Shown: positions 52,305-61,730, counted from the first letter of the stretch. The stretch is 64,000 bases of DNA from Bartonella sp. WD16.2 (GCF_002022505.1 NZ_CP019781.1:620001-684000), one strand, 5' to 3'. Numbers and translations: made by a program. The notes: generated by a model from the letters alone, not told the origin.

Positions 52305-53177
52305 TTATTGCCCTATCTGTGGGCGATCATCACACCCTATCTGTTGGATGTCGTAATCCATCAAGAAAAGAAGGCAACAAGCCGCATGTGCTAAATGAGA
52401 TAAACCGCTTTCAGGATCTTTATCTTCTCCGTCAAACCATGCCAACAAGTGACGTAAAGCTGCACCGTGCAACCGACTCCAATTCATCCCATTACGCCAA
52501 TTATTGGCACCATACTTTCTTGCTCCAACCGCAAGAACATGTCCAATGGCAAACAACGCTGATGGGGGGATAAGATCAACACGTGACTTATGAGCATCAT
52601 CCTTACATGCTGCTTTTACATCACGTTCAGTGCAGGTACTCGCATCAACCTCTGCATCACCAAAATGCTTACCAGAACAGACTTTTTCACCGCCCAAAAC
52701 CAAAGCATCGCCAGCAACTTCTGCTTCACCACAAACTTCTCCACGGCAGCAAACGTGTGCTTTACCATGAACCCGCGCATTGTCATAAATATGTGCGTCA
52801 TCATAAACTAAGGCATTATCATATACTTGCGCATCACCATGAACCTGTGCATTACCGAAAACATCTGCATTGCCGGAAATCAAAGCATCACCGTAAACAC
52901 GGGCATTATCATACACCTCAGCACAGCCGGAAACCAAAGCATCACCATGCATCCAAGCATTGTCATACACCTCAGCATAACCCCCAACCCAACAATCGCC
53001 ATAGTGAGAAAGATTGTCTTCTTTTTCTATAAAACCACCAAGGTCACCAGCTTTAACATTACCAAAGTTTCTTAATGCTCTAATTCGATAAAGAGTGTGG
53101 ATATACTTCCTTCCAAATCTTAATATATGAACTTCCTTACTTTCTTCTGTAAGCTCGTATTTCTTTGATATACTCAT
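52305..53177 (-). CDS. Left-handed beta-helix fused to dATP/dGTP pyrophosphohydrolase-like domain
   Basis: 290 aa from MSISKKYELTEESKEVHILR, with AAGGTGG upstream. Residues ~45-185 are hexapeptide-type repeats (GDALVSGCAEVYDNARVYGD, then GNADVFGNAQVHGDAQVYDN), forming a left-handed beta helix. The C-terminal ~90 residues, RVDLIPPSALFAIGHVLAVG, ARKYGANNWRNGMNWSRLHG, HLLAWFDGEDKDPESGLSHL, match the phage dATP/dGTP diphosphohydrolase N-terminal family, a MazG-like fold with acidic metal ligands (EDKDPESG) that removes pyrophosphate from purine dNTPs. The fusion is unusual. It is located among replication genes, consistent with dNTP-pool control. Confidence 0.78.
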   Translation of the reverse strand: MSISKKYELTEESKEVHILRFGRKYIHTLYRIRALRNFGNVKAGDLGGFIEKEDNLSHYGDCWVGGYAEVYDNAWMHGDALVSGCAEVYDNARVYGDALISGNADVFGNAQVHGDAQVYDNALVYDDAHIYDNARVHGKAHVCCRGEVCGEAEVAGDALVLGGEKVCSGKHFGDAEVDASTCTERDVKAACKDDAHKSRVDLIPPSALFAIGHVLAVGARKYGANNWRNGMNWSRLHGAALRHLLAWFDGEDKDPESGLSHLAHAACCLLFLMDYDIQQIGCDDRPQIGQ

Positions 53178-53331
53178 CTCATCCACCTTAAGTTTAGGCA
53201 ATATACGGTTATGCACGCTATGACAGAGCGTCTAGCGAGTAACTCGATTGAAAAAATGTTTTAAAAAGTAGCCTTCTTAAGAACTTTGAACACTAAACTA
53301 ATGAGATGGCCACGTTTAATGGAGTACGAGG

Positions 53332-53838
53332 TTACGCTTGAACACATTCCTTTTGTTCAAAAGGAATAACTTTTATTGGTGGTAAAATATCGACTGATTG
53401 AACTGGTTCTTTTACGTCAGTTTTAGCATTGCTTTGACTGAGAATATCAAACAACTTTACCTTTAAAGCCAGTTTTTTCTTTTGCTTCTGTAACGCCTTA
53501 TTTTTTTGCTCAATTAGATTAGACAGATTTTCAAGTGTAGTTTGCTCTTCCTGAATCAATTGACCTTCTTCTTCAAGGGTTTCTTCATAGCGTTTCAGAC
53601 AACTTTCAACTTTTGACTTATGCAACATCTCTTTTAATGAAGGGACATTTTCTTTGAGTAAGCGAATACTTTCTTGAATAGAATATTGTTTCTCAAGCTC
53701 ATCATCTGTACTGTCCTCAGGCGGTATTATCCCTGTGTATTCTTCTATTAATATACTTGCATTCTCAATTCTCTTATTACGATTTACCAATCTGTAAAAT
53801 CGTGTATAAATTTCTTTTAACATTTCCTTTGCTTTCAT
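53332..53838 (-). CDS. Coiled-coil protein of the early operon
   Basis: 168 aa, mostly coiled coil (SCLKRYEETLEEEGQLIQEE, then NLIEQKNKALQKQKKKLALK) with an N-terminal MKAKEMLKEIYTRFYRLVNR. Overlaps the Cro-like gene by 4 bp. No family recognised. Confidence 0.6.
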   Translation of the reverse strand: MKAKEMLKEIYTRFYRLVNRNKRIENASILIEEYTGIIPPEDSTDDELEKQYSIQESIRLLKENVPSLKEMLHKSKVESCLKRYEETLEEEGQLIQEEQTTLENLSNLIEQKNKALQKQKKKLALKVKLFDILSQSNAKTDVKEPVQSVDILPPIKVIPFEQKECVQA

Positions 53839-54224
53839 AATCTTTCTTCTCTTTGATAGGACGAATTATTCTGTTGATGCTCATTATCTGTGGAACTTTC
53901 CAAAAACGCAGATGTTGTTAACTGTGATCCATTTGGTACAGTAAGATTTTTCGCGGAATAAACAGCATCTTTATGGTGTTTTGTCATTGGAAAGTAGATT
54001 TTACGAGATTTGTTCTCATATGTATGAAGAAACCAATTTATTGTAACCCAAGATAACCCTTTGGATTGAGACAATTGAATAATTATGTTCCAATATTTTG
54101 GAGAAATACTATTACGATCGCGCATTTTACGCGCGGCTTCATAACTACATCCAACTTCTTCTGCGAATTGGCGTATAGATCCCCAGAACTCAATTAAATT
54201 TTTAACAGAAAAATTATTAACCAT
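53835..54224 (-). CDS. Cro/CII-like DNA-binding regulator
   Basis: 129 aa. N-terminal HTH: GSIRQFAEEVGCSYEAARKM then RDRNSISPKYWNIIIQLSQS, typical of small phage regulators. The C-terminal tail is polar and probably disordered. It is the first gene of the leftward early operon, divergent from the repressor, with an operator over its promoter. It takes the position of Cro. Confidence 0.72.
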   Translation of the reverse strand: MVNNFSVKNLIEFWGSIRQFAEEVGCSYEAARKMRDRNSISPKYWNIIIQLSQSKGLSWVTINWFLHTYENKSRKIYFPMTKHHKDAVYSAKNLTVPNGSQLTTSAFLESSTDNEHQQNNSSYQREERL

Positions 54225-54231
54225 AGCAACA

Positions 54232-54305
54232 ACAGTACATTACGTACAATTTAAAATCAAGATAAAATCGTACACATTGAACAGAAAAAATAGTGGATAA
54301 TGTAC
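54232..54305. promoter_or_regulatory. Left operator region and leftward early promoter
   Basis: Leftward promoter on the minus strand: TTGATT (54260-54255), 17-bp spacer, TACTGT (54237-54232). Three 13-bp repressor-type sites: GTACATTACGTAC (54235-54247), GTACACATTGAAC (54270-54282) and GTGGATAATGTAC (54293-54305). The first overlaps the -10 region, as the matching site does in the rightward promoter at 55116-55144. Consensus GTACA-N3-TGTAC. Confidence 0.75.
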
Positions 54306-54307
54306 AA

Positions 54308-54925
54308 ATGATTCTTTTACCAAAAGATAGACTTAAAATGGCACGTGAGCGCGCCGGGTATTTAACACCGAGCGAAGCCGCACGTGCTATACCAAGTCTC
54401 AATGTTAATACATTAATTAGTAATGAAAATGGAAATCGCGCTATCTCGCGTCAAATGGCTGGACGATATGGAGAGGTATTTAATGTAGATCCTGGATGGA
54501 TTTTGTATGGCAAGTCTTCTCAAGATAATCCTAGCCTCAGTGAGAGCGTTCCTTTAATTTCGTGGGTTAGTGCTGGAGAATTAAGTGAGCAAGACGGTAT
54601 AACGGATTTTTTGGATTGTTCTATGATCGAAGCTGTCAATCTTCCAGCGGGTGAGTGGATTGCTTTGCGCGTGGATGGTTCGTCCATGAATAAAATTAGT
54701 CCTCCAGATTCTATAATATTTGTAAATATGCGAGATAAGAAACTTGTACCAAATGCTTGTTATGTCATTGCAGATGAAACTGGAAAGGCAACATATAAAC
54801 GATATAGGCCAAATGATAATCCTCCTTTTCAACCCGCCTCATATGATAAAACAATAAATGCTCCAAAACTCGAAGGTGCTATCTCAATAATAGGTCGTGT
54901 ACGGCGTACTATTCTTGAAATGTAA
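54308..54925 (+). CDS. CI-like phage repressor, S24/LexA-type
   Basis: 205 aa. N-terminal HTH (DRLKMARERAGYLTPSEAAR, then NVNTLISNENGNRAISRQMA), linker with an Ala-Gly-type cleavage site in WVSAGELSEQD, and a C-terminal S24 peptidase domain with the catalytic Ser in RVDGSSMNK and Lys in ATYKRYRPND. Holds lysogeny and probably self-cleaves when RecA is activated. A GTG start at 54293 is possible but lies on top of an operator; neither start has a ribosome site. Flanked by the two operator groups. Confidence 0.92.
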   Translation: MILLPKDRLKMARERAGYLTPSEAARAIPSLNVNTLISNENGNRAISRQMAGRYGEVFNVDPGWILYGKSSQDNPSLSESVPLISWVSAGELSEQDGITDFLDCSMIEAVNLPAGEWIALRVDGSSMNKISPPDSIIFVNMRDKKLVPNACYVIADETGKATYKRYRPNDNPPFQPASYDKTINAPKLEGAISIIGRVRRTILEM

Positions 54926-55102
54926 TACTATAATCATCTTTCATCTACTTAAAATTAAATGCTATCAGTGGAATCGCGGCTGCGTTTTGTTGATTCCTAA
55001 CAACAAGCCTGAGCATTTTTGACACTCTATATAATAAAGTGATTCTTATAGAGATAAAAAAACACAGATTATTTCCCCTTTTTTATTATTTTTATAAAAT
55101 AA

Positions 55103-55144
55103 GTACAAAATGTACTTGACTATATTTGGTACATAATGTACTTA
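55103..55144 (+). promoter_or_regulatory. Right operators and rightward early promoter
   Basis: Promoter TTGACT (55116-55121), 17-bp spacer, TACTTA (55139-55144). Perfect operators GTACAAAATGTAC (55103-55115) and GTACATAATGTAC (55129-55141) abut the -35 and overlap the -10. Repressor bound here would shut the rightward operon (antirepressor, bet, exo, xis). No other gene is seen in 54926-55198. Confidence 0.82.
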
Positions 55145-55198
55145 TTTTGTATACACTACAAATAAACATTTACCAACACGAATGAGAGGGGATGGAAG

Positions 55199-55606
55199 AT
55201 GAATAAACAGGTTTCTGTAGCTGATCATGAGATTCTGTTAGTTGTGTGTGATGATGGTCATCACCTTTCTTCATCAGGGCCAATTGATGAAACTGAAATC
55301 ATGAACATTATTAACGGTGTAGGCGATGTTGTAAGCATCCTCCGCATTGATCTTCATTCAGACCGTTATGATGATATTTCTGAAGAGGTTGCTGAGCTTT
55401 ATGTGCAAAAATACTTAGACGAAGGCCGCTATTGTTTTTTAGAGTCTAACCCGGATCTTTTTATAATTGAGAGTGATGCATACAATGATCTTTTAGAAGA
55501 TACAAAAGATCGGGAATATGCTGATAAAGTCTACGGTACTTATGAAGAGCAGCACCGTTTACGTCCTTGCGATGTTTTAAATATGAATTATCGGAGGGGG
55601 TTATAA
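55199..55606 (+). CDS. Hypothetical acidic early protein
   Basis: 135 aa, very acidic (VCDDGHHLSSSGPIDETEIM, LHSDRYDDISEEVAELYVQK, NDLLEDTKDREYADKVYGTY). First gene of the rightward operon with GAGGGGATGG before the ATG. Its small size, acidity and immediate-early position would suit a DNA mimic or inhibitor of a host factor; that is speculation. Confidence 0.6.
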   Translation: MNKQVSVADHEILLVVCDDGHHLSSSGPIDETEIMNIINGVGDVVSILRIDLHSDRYDDISEEVAELYVQKYLDEGRYCFLESNPDLFIIESDAYNDLLEDTKDREYADKVYGTYEEQHRLRPCDVLNMNYRRGL

Positions 55607-55902
55607 TGGAAGCTTCTACTACTCATCAAAATAATACACTTGATCAAGTAATTATGGGAACGGTGAATGCTCGTAAATTACATGAGTTTTTGAAGATAAA
55701 AACCAATTTTAATGATTGGATTACTCAACGCATCCAAGAATGTAATTTTAAGGAAGAAGAGGATTTCTATTCAGTGCTTACTGAAGGTTCAAAAGATGAT
55801 CATTCAAAAAAGGAATACTACCTTACCATAAAGATGGCATTAAAACTTGCAAAGATTGAAAGAGACCTAGTCTATCAACGCTTTCTGCGATTATACGCCT
55901 GA
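55606..55902 (+). pseudogene. Truncated AntA/AntB antirepressor
   Basis: 98 aa: GTVNARKLHEFLKIKTNFND, WITQRIQECNFKEEEDFYSV, YYLTIKMALKLAKIERD. It has only the AntA/AntB domain and breaks off at YQRFLRLYA, where a full-length member continues with ARQYFIECE. It may be a relic or a short regulatory form. It overlaps the upstream stop (TAATG) and has GGAGGGGG as ribosome site, so it is probably still translated. Confidence 0.65.
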
Positions 55903-55954
55903 TAGAGAAATAACATTTTCTTCCCAACACATCTGAAAAATCAATCCCAACAAT

Positions 55955-56707
55955 ATGAGGTCTGCAATGGAAGCGCTTATCGCTATTCAGAACAATACAA
56001 TTAATCAGGAAACTGTTCAGACAGTCAATGCACGTGAATTGTATACATTTTTGGAAGTAGGTCGTGATTTCACAAATTGGATCAAAGATCGTATAAAAAA
56101 ATACGAATTTGAGGAAGGAAAAGATTATGTTTTAACGCTCGCCAAAATTGGCGAACGTCAAAATGTGGTATTAAAAGAATATTACCTTACCTTAGACATG
56201 GCGAAAGAACTAGCCATGGTCGAACGGAATGAGAAAGGTAAGCAAGCTCGTCAATATTTCATTGAGTGTGAACGGAAAGCAAAACAAGTAATACCCTCTC
56301 AAATTGACTATTCTAATCCCCGGGTCATGTTAGGTGTTTTTACGCATTTAAAAAATGAAAATGAACGTAAGGATTATATCATTGCTGAATTAACCCCAAA
56401 GGCAGAAGCACTTGAACGTTTAGAACGATCTGATGGTCTGCATTGTGTAAGTGATACAGCAAAAATGTTAGGCTTACTCACAAAAGATTTAACGAGTTAT
56501 TTGCTTAATCATCGTTGGGCTTATCGTCGTACTCAAAAAGGACCTTTGTTACCTTATCAGAGTAAAATCAATGAAGGACTAATGGATTGTGTATCCAAAA
56601 CTATCCAAATAGCCGGCGGAAGGGAAATGAGTGTTTCTAATGCAAAAATTACACCAAAAGGATTAACACGCCTAAGTGTGGAACTCCAAAAACAGACTCT
56701 GCATTAA
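55955..56707 (+). CDS. AntA/AntB-KilAC antirepressor (rightward operon)
   Basis: 250 aa. AntA/AntB domain (VQTVNARELYTFLEVGRDFT, WIKDRIKKYEFEEGKDYVLT, LDMAKELAMVERNEKGKQAR) then a KilAC domain (DGLHCVSDTAKMLGLLTKDL, then KITPKGLTRLSVELQ). Closely related to 46741-47481. It is controlled from the CI-regulated rightward promoter and lacks a C4-like leader. Confidence 0.88.
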   Translation: MRSAMEALIAIQNNTINQETVQTVNARELYTFLEVGRDFTNWIKDRIKKYEFEEGKDYVLTLAKIGERQNVVLKEYYLTLDMAKELAMVERNEKGKQARQYFIECERKAKQVIPSQIDYSNPRVMLGVFTHLKNENERKDYIIAELTPKAEALERLERSDGLHCVSDTAKMLGLLTKDLTSYLLNHRWAYRRTQKGPLLPYQSKINEGLMDCVSKTIQIAGGREMSVSNAKITPKGLTRLSVELQKQTLH

Positions 56708-56718
56708 GGATAAAGATA

Positions 56719-57510
56719 ATGACAACTTCTATCGTAGAAAAAGTGGCGCAGAAATATAATTTATCAGAACAAGAGTTTCGCAAAAAAATCATAAAAAATT
56801 GTATCAATTTCAATATTTCTAAGGAAGATTTTGAAGATTTTATTTATCTTGCTGATGGGTATAAATTAAATCCCTTGAGAAAAGAAATATATGCTGTTCC
56901 TAAAAGAGGAGGGGGCATTGAAGCAGTTGTTGGTATTAAGGGATGGTACAAGCTTATACGTTCACAGGATGATTATGATGGAATAGATATTATCTATCAA
57001 CACGATAACAACGGAAAACTGCATGCTGCTCAATGTATTATATATTTGAAAAGCAAGAAATACCCTATAAAATTTACCGAATTTTTAGAAGAATGTAGAC
57101 GCGATACAGAACATTGGCGAAAATCTTCTTCTCGCATGTTATGTTATAAGGCCATTACACAATGCGCACGTCTTGCCTTCGGTTTTGATGATATCTATGA
57201 CGAAGACGAGGTCGATTGTATTAATGAGGCTTTTATCAATGAGGTTAATCACAATCCCCAAGATGAGAGAATATCTCATGATTTACTTGCGCAAATCAAA
57301 GAATTAATGAAACAAACAAAAACAGAAGAAGAAAAAGTACTCTCTTTTGCAGAAGTCGCAAGCCTTACAGAAATATCTCATGAGACGGGACAAATTATTT
57401 TAGAAGGTTTGAAAGAAAGACAACGCTTCCAAATGGAAGAAGAGCAACAAGCTTTACCTTCACCAAAACAACCAAACACACCAACTCAACAAGATCTACC
57501 AGGGGTGTGA
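56719..57510 (+). CDS. bet: RecT/Bet-family ssDNA-annealing protein
   Basis: 263 aa. Bet family features are DFIYLADGYKLNPLRKEIYA, VPKRGGGIEAVVGIKGWYKL and the C-terminal core MLCYKAITQCARLAFGFDDI then YDEDEVDCI. Anneals single strands left by the YqaJ exonuclease encoded 1 bp downstream. The C-terminus is a Gln/Pro-rich tail. Confidence 0.93.
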   Translation: MTTSIVEKVAQKYNLSEQEFRKKIIKNCINFNISKEDFEDFIYLADGYKLNPLRKEIYAVPKRGGGIEAVVGIKGWYKLIRSQDDYDGIDIIYQHDNNGKLHAAQCIIYLKSKKYPIKFTEFLEECRRDTEHWRKSSSRMLCYKAITQCARLAFGFDDIYDEDEVDCINEAFINEVNHNPQDERISHDLLAQIKELMKQTKTEEEKVLSFAEVASLTEISHETGQIILEGLKERQRFQMEEEQQALPSPKQPNTPTQQDLPGV

Positions 57511-57511
57511 C

Positions 57512-58132
57512 ATGGAACAAAGGACACCAGAGTGGTTTCAAGCTCGTTTAGGTAAAGTTACAGCTTCAAACATTGACAGCATTGTCGGAAAAACAAGTAA
57601 AGGCTCACCGACAAGTAAATATGAAGAGTACAAAAATAAACTTATCAGAGAACGTTTAGAAGATGAAATAATACCATCTTATGAAACGCCAGCCATGCGA
57701 TGGGGGCGTAAATATGAAGATGAGGCAATTAAAAAATACAGTCTTAGACGTTTGGTTACTGTCACACGGTGTGGATTTATTCCTCACCCGACAATTGAAA
57801 TGGCAGGAGCTAGTCCTGATGGTCTTGTTGGAGATGATGGTCTCATAGAAGTCAAATGTCCTCAACCGGCAACGCATATGTTTTTTTTGCGACATGGCAA
57901 AATCAAACCTGAATATATCTTGCAAATGCAATTTCAAATGGCTTGCACAGGGCGAAAATGGTGTGATTTTGTCAGTTATGATCCTTTGCTCAAAAAGAAA
58001 TTAATTGGTTTTCGTTTAAAGATTCAACGTGTTCAACGTGATGATGAGCAGATTGAGCGTATCAATAAAGCTGTCGAAACATTTTTAGAAGAAATAGAAC
58101 AAGAAACCCGAATCTTTACACAAGCTGCTTAA
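57512..58132 (+). CDS. YqaJ/lambda-exonuclease family recombinase nuclease
   Basis: 206 aa. Begins MEQRTPEWFQARLGKVTAS; active-site residues lie in MRWGRKYEDEA, AGASPDGLVGDDGLIEVKCP (Asp, Glu, Lys) and YILQMQFQMACTG. Works as a 5'-3' dsDNA exonuclease with Bet in phage recombination and concatemer formation. Confidence 0.94.
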   Translation: MEQRTPEWFQARLGKVTASNIDSIVGKTSKGSPTSKYEEYKNKLIRERLEDEIIPSYETPAMRWGRKYEDEAIKKYSLRRLVTVTRCGFIPHPTIEMAGASPDGLVGDDGLIEVKCPQPATHMFFLRHGKIKPEYILQMQFQMACTGRKWCDFVSYDPLLKKKLIGFRLKIQRVQRDDEQIERINKAVETFLEEIEQETRIFTQAA

Positions 58133-58217
58133 ACCCCATAGGGGGCGCTCTTTTACTTACATCCTCCCAACCAGCGCTCCCACCAATTTATTTAATATAA
58201 AAAAGAAAGGTAATGAG

Positions 58218-58409
58218 ATGATATTTGATGATGGCGATAGATATGTCACGACACGTGAATGTGCTCAGCTTTTTAGCGTATCGACAACAACGATTCGCAA
58301 TTGGGTGACACGAGGATTATTTCCCAAACCATATAAGCTGGGTAAATCAGTAAGATGGAGAAAAAAAGAAATCTTGGCATTTATTCCAAAGGAAATAAGC
58401 TGCAAATAA
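58218..58409 (+). CDS. xis: Excisionase-like MerR/AlpA HTH protein
   Basis: 63 aa, MIFDDGDRYVTTRECAQLFS then VSTTTIRNWVTRGLFPKPYK and LGKSVRWRKKEILAFI, the winged-HTH of excisionase/AlpA families. Located 110 bp from the right att site, preceded by AAGAAAGG. In the circular phage it would lie just upstream of attP and int in the same direction. Probably needed for excision. Confidence 0.85.
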   Translation: MIFDDGDRYVTTRECAQLFSVSTTTIRNWVTRGLFPKPYKLGKSVRWRKKEILAFIPKEISCK

Positions 58410-58443
58410 CAACAATTTATATAAAATTATATAAACTTTAAAG

Positions 58444-58462
58444 GGTGGCTTAAAGGGTGGTC
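58444..58462 (+). promoter_or_regulatory. Tandem GGTGGCT/GGTGGTC boxes, candidate arm-type sites
   Basis: GGTGGCT (58444-58450) and GGTGGTC (58456-58462), 12 bp apart, mirror the pair at 12871-12889 and would lie on the other arm of attP. Confidence 0.55.
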
Positions 58463-58519
58463 GAAAAATTAGAAAATTAAGTAAAAATCTATATATTTCA
58501 ACATGCTATAGATAAAATA

Positions 58520-58595
<76 letters not shown>

Positions 58596-58801
58596 ATTAC
58601 TGTATCGGAAGTAACACAAACTGACAAAAAGGCAAATAGAAAATTACAGATTTCAATACATATTTTTATAAAAAGCATATTTTTAAGTATGAAACAATTG
58701 AATTTTGGTTATGTCTTTATCTCTTACAGTTTTTAATGTTTATTATAGTGAATAAAGCGCTATTCAAACCTAATCACTCTTGCTATTGTTTACAAATTTG
58801 G

Positions 58802-60148
58802 TCAAGCTAATTTATTAGCAAGATATTTTTCTAACCAGTGAATATTATAATTGCCATCAATAATATCTTGGTTACTGATAAGATCGCGAAATAAAGGTAA
58901 CGTAGTTTTAATTCCATCAACCACAAATTCATCTAAAGCACGGCGTAAACGCATCATACACTCTAAGCGTGTACGCCCATGAACAATTAGCTTTCCAATT
59001 AAGCTGTCATAATAAGGTGGAATATAATAACCTGAATAAGCACCTGAATCGACACGCACCCCTAAACCTCCAGGTGTATGAAAATGTGTGATAAGCCCTG
59101 GTGATGGCGTAAAGTTAATTGGATTTTCAGCATTAATACGGCATTCAATAGCATGGCCAGAAAAACGAATATCATCTTGTGTGGCTGAAAGCCCTTGTCC
59201 AGATGCAATATGAATTTGTTCATGAACTAAATCTATACCTGTAATTGCTTCAGTTACAGGATGTTCAACCTGTAAACGGGTATTCATTTCAATAAAATAG
59301 AACTCTCCATTTTCATAAAGAAATTCAATAGTACCTGCTCCACGATAACCAAGTTTTGCACAGGCATTCGCAACAATAGAACCAATTTTTTTTCGTTCAA
59401 GTTCATTAAGGGCAGGTGAGTAGGCTTCTTCCCATACTTTTTGATGGCGCCGTTGAAGTGAACAATCACGTTCTCCTAAATGAATAGCATTGCCAGCTCC
59501 ATCACCTATAACTTGAATTTCAATGTGACGTGGTTTTTCTAAATATTTTTCGATATAAACTGCATCATCATTAAATGCGGCGCGAGCTTCTGAACGCGCT
59601 GTGTTGAAAGCAGTGGAAAGTTCTTTTTCAGAACGAACGACTTTCATACCGCGTCCACCACCACCTGCAGAAGCTTTAATAATAACAGGGTAACCGATTT
59701 CGTTAATAATACGCAGAGCTTCTTTTTCATCAGTTACAGCTCCATCTGAACCAGGTACAATAGGAATTCCAAGATTTTTAGCGGTTTTTTTTGCTTCAAT
59801 TTTATCACCCATGATGCGAATATGCGCAGATGTTGGGCCAATAAATGTAATTTCATGGGCTTCTAAAATGTCTGCAAATTTTGCATTTTCAGAAAGAAAA
59901 CCATATCCTGGATGAATAGCATCAGCTCCTGTAATCTCACATGCAGAAATAATTTGGTGAATATTTAAATAAGAGTCATGAGATGGAGGAGGGCCAATAC
60001 AAACACTTTCGTCAGAAAGACGAACATGCATAGCATCAGCATCAGCAGTTGAATGAATAACTACAGTTTTGATTCCAAGCTCTTTACAAGCCCGTAGGAT
60101 GCGAAGAGCGATTTCTCCTCGGTTAGCAATGAGGATTTTCTGAATCAT
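58802..60148 (-). CDS. accC: Biotin carboxylase subunit of acetyl-CoA carboxylase
   Basis: 448 aa. [20 protein letters not shown], the ATP-grasp glycine loop [27 protein letters not shown] and [18 protein letters not shown] are hallmark motifs. Carboxylates biotin on BCCP in fatty-acid synthesis. The start is 14 bp downstream of accB on the same strand. Complete. Confidence 0.98.
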   Translation of the reverse strand: MIQKILIANRGEIALRILRACKELGIKTVVIHSTADADAMHVRLSDESVCIGPPPSHDSYLNIHQIISACEITGADAIHPGYGFLSENAKFADILEAHEITFIGPTSAHIRIMGDKIEAKKTAKNLGIPIVPGSDGAVTDEKEALRIINEIGYPVIIKASAGGGGRGMKVVRSEKELSTAFNTARSEARAAFNDDAVYIEKYLEKPRHIEIQVIGDGAGNAIHLGERDCSLQRRHQKVWEEAYSPALNELERKKIGSIVANACAKLGYRGAGTIEFLYENGEFYFIEMNTRLQVEHPVTEAITGIDLVHEQIHIASGQGLSATQDDIRFSGHAIECRINAENPINFTPSPGLITHFHTPGGLGVRVDSGAYSGYYIPPYYDSLIGKLIVHGRTRLECMMRLRRALDEFVVDGIKTTLPLFRDLISNQDIIDGNYNIHWLEKYLANKLA

Positions 60149-60162
60149 ATCTACCTCTCGCT

Positions 60163-60648
60163 TTATTCAACAATAATGAGTGGTTCATCAAACTCAACTG
60201 GTTGAGCATCTTTAACAAGAACAGCGGTTACAGTACCTGAGCGGGGTGATGGAATATGATTCATTGTTTTCATTGCTTCAATGATGAGCAATGTTTGACC
60301 TTCAGAAACATTTTGTCCTATTTCTACAAAAGGTTGCGCACCGGGTGCAGGTGCAAGATATGCAGTACCAACCATTGGAGATGTTATTGCATTATTTGAT
60401 TGTTCTTCTTTTGTCGGGATTGTAGTTGTTAAGTTTGAAGAAGAGGTTACAGTAGGAGCAGGAATAGACGCATAAATTGTCTGTTCGGGAGCAACTGGAG
60501 TGTTTTGGCGTGATACACAAATACGAAGTCCACCTTGTTCAAGCTCAATATTAGTTAAATTTGTATCATTCAAAATTTTAGCAAGGTCGCGGATAAGCTC
60601 CATATTAATTTCGGTATGTTTAGTCGCGTCCGTTCTTTTTATTGCCAT
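60163..60648 (-). CDS. accB: Biotin carboxyl carrier protein
   Basis: 161 aa from [20 protein letters not shown], with AAGGAG upstream of this ATG; a longer in-frame start at 60681 is less supported. The N-terminal helix domain is followed by a Pro/Thr/Ser-rich linker and the biotinyl domain with the biotinylated Lys in EAMKTMN. Operon with accC. Confidence 0.97.
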   Translation of the reverse strand: MAIKRTDATKHTEINMELIRDLAKILNDTNLTNIELEQGGLRICVSRQNTPVAPEQTIYASIPAPTVTSSSNLTTTIPTKEEQSNNAITSPMVGTAYLAPAPGAQPFVEIGQNVSEGQTLLIIEAMKTMNHIPSPRSGTVTAVLVKDAQPVEFDEPLIIVE

Positions 60649-60872
60649 TTTATTTATAACTCCTTGATCAATAAAGATCATTGCTGCTTAATTTTTATAC
60701 TCAAATATTTCTAGGCTATTCATTACCTTTTGTTTGGTATTTTCATTACACTTTGCAGTTATAATTTATTCTACTCGACAAAATCACATTTATAAGCTTG
60801 TTAACAAAAAAGAGGAAGTTAGAAAATATATTTTCACATCTCTCAATAGATTTGGTGGGGTAAAAAAGGGTC

Positions 60873-61730
60873 TCATTGTATGCTCTCTATTACTTCTTTT
60901 AAAATATCTTCACTTACAGCTCCAATGAATACTTTATTGCCAATAATATGAGAGGGAGTACCATTAATATTTAATGTAGAAGCAATTTGAATATTTCTTT
61001 TAAAGGACTTTTGCAGATTAGGATTTTGTATTGCATTGTATAAATCTTTTTCATTTGCTCCTAATGAAACCGCTATTTTTATAGCCTTGGCTTTGTTCGC
61101 ACGATTCTGACTAGTTAAAAGCTCTTTATAAAATTGGGAATATTTCTCTGGAAATTGTTGTCGAAAAGCATAAGCAATTGTATGCGCTTCTATTGAATCA
61201 GGACCTAAAATGGGTAAATCTTTGATAATTATTCGCAAGTCTGGGTACTCTTTTATTAAATTTACCATACTAGAGTAGAAACGTTTACAAAAATTGCAGT
61301 TATAATCAAAAAATTCAACGAATATTATTTTGCCATTTGGATTTCCAAAAACAGCATCATGAGGAGATTGAAAAATTTCCTTTTCTAATGATTTAATAAC
61401 AAAAGCTTGTTGTTCCTCTATTCCCCCCAACTTTTCTTGAAGAACAAGCTGCATTTCAATCATAATTTCTGGGTTTTTAAGGAGGTAGTCTTTTACAATC
61501 TCTCGGATGTAATCATCATTTGTATGTGATATAATTTTTTCACGAAGTTTGGATAAAAAAGTAGAATCTTCTAGAAGATGTATTTTAAGGCTTTCTACGA
61601 TTGAATTGTTTAATGTTGTCTCTTTTGCTTTTAAACTTGATAAAGGTAAGCAAATTAGCGTACTTAACATGCCTATCACTAAAAATTTTGCAATGAATGT
61701 TATTGTTAAGTGTTGAAGCTGATCTATCAT
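60873..61730 (-). CDS. Com1/DsbA-like periplasmic thiol-disulfide oxidoreductase
   Basis: 285 aa. The N-terminal hydrophobic segment (FIAKFLVIGMLSTLICLPL) is a signal peptide or anchor. A helical ScsC/Com1-type N-terminal region (YLLKNPEIMIEMQLVLQEKL) precedes the thioredoxin fold with the active site CNFC in FFDYNCNFCKRFYSS and the cis-Pro loop in NGTPSHIIGNK. Introduces or isomerises disulfides in the periplasm. It lies upstream of accBC on the same strand but 224 bp away. Confidence 0.9.
   Translation of the reverse strand: MIDQLQHLTITFIAKFLVIGMLSTLICLPLSSLKAKETTLNNSIVESLKIHLLEDSTFLSKLREKIISHTNDDYIREIVKDYLLKNPEIMIEMQLVLQEKLGGIEEQQAFVIKSLEKEIFQSPHDAVFGNPNGKIIFVEFFDYNCNFCKRFYSSMVNLIKEYPDLRIIIKDLPILGPDSIEAHTIAYAFRQQFPEKYSQFYKELLTSQNRANKAKAIKIAVSLGANEKDLYNAIQNPNLQKSFKRNIQIASTLNINGTPSHIIGNKVFIGAVSEDILKEVIESIQ

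Noticed and set aside
52741-53000. Possible CRISPR-like or minisatellite repeat because of periodic sequence
   Set aside because: The periodicity is 18 bp and coding (hexapeptide repeats) with no conserved palindromic repeat and no spacers.
52583-53032. 149-codon open frame on the plus strand rich in His and Tyr
   Set aside because: It mirrors the beta-helix gene on the minus strand; its open length comes from the repeated codons of the hexapeptide repeats. No ribosome site, biased composition.
52305-53177. Z-genome (diaminopurine) biosynthesis
   Set aside because: Only the pyrophosphohydrolase-like domain is present; no PurZ, DatZ or suitable polymerase gene is visible, and this domain is widespread in ordinary phages.
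60734-60928. 64-codon plus-strand frame between accB and the DsbA-like gene
   Set aside because: No ribosome site, overlaps the 3' end of the DsbA-like gene on the other strand, hydrophobic AT-rich composition typical of chance frames.
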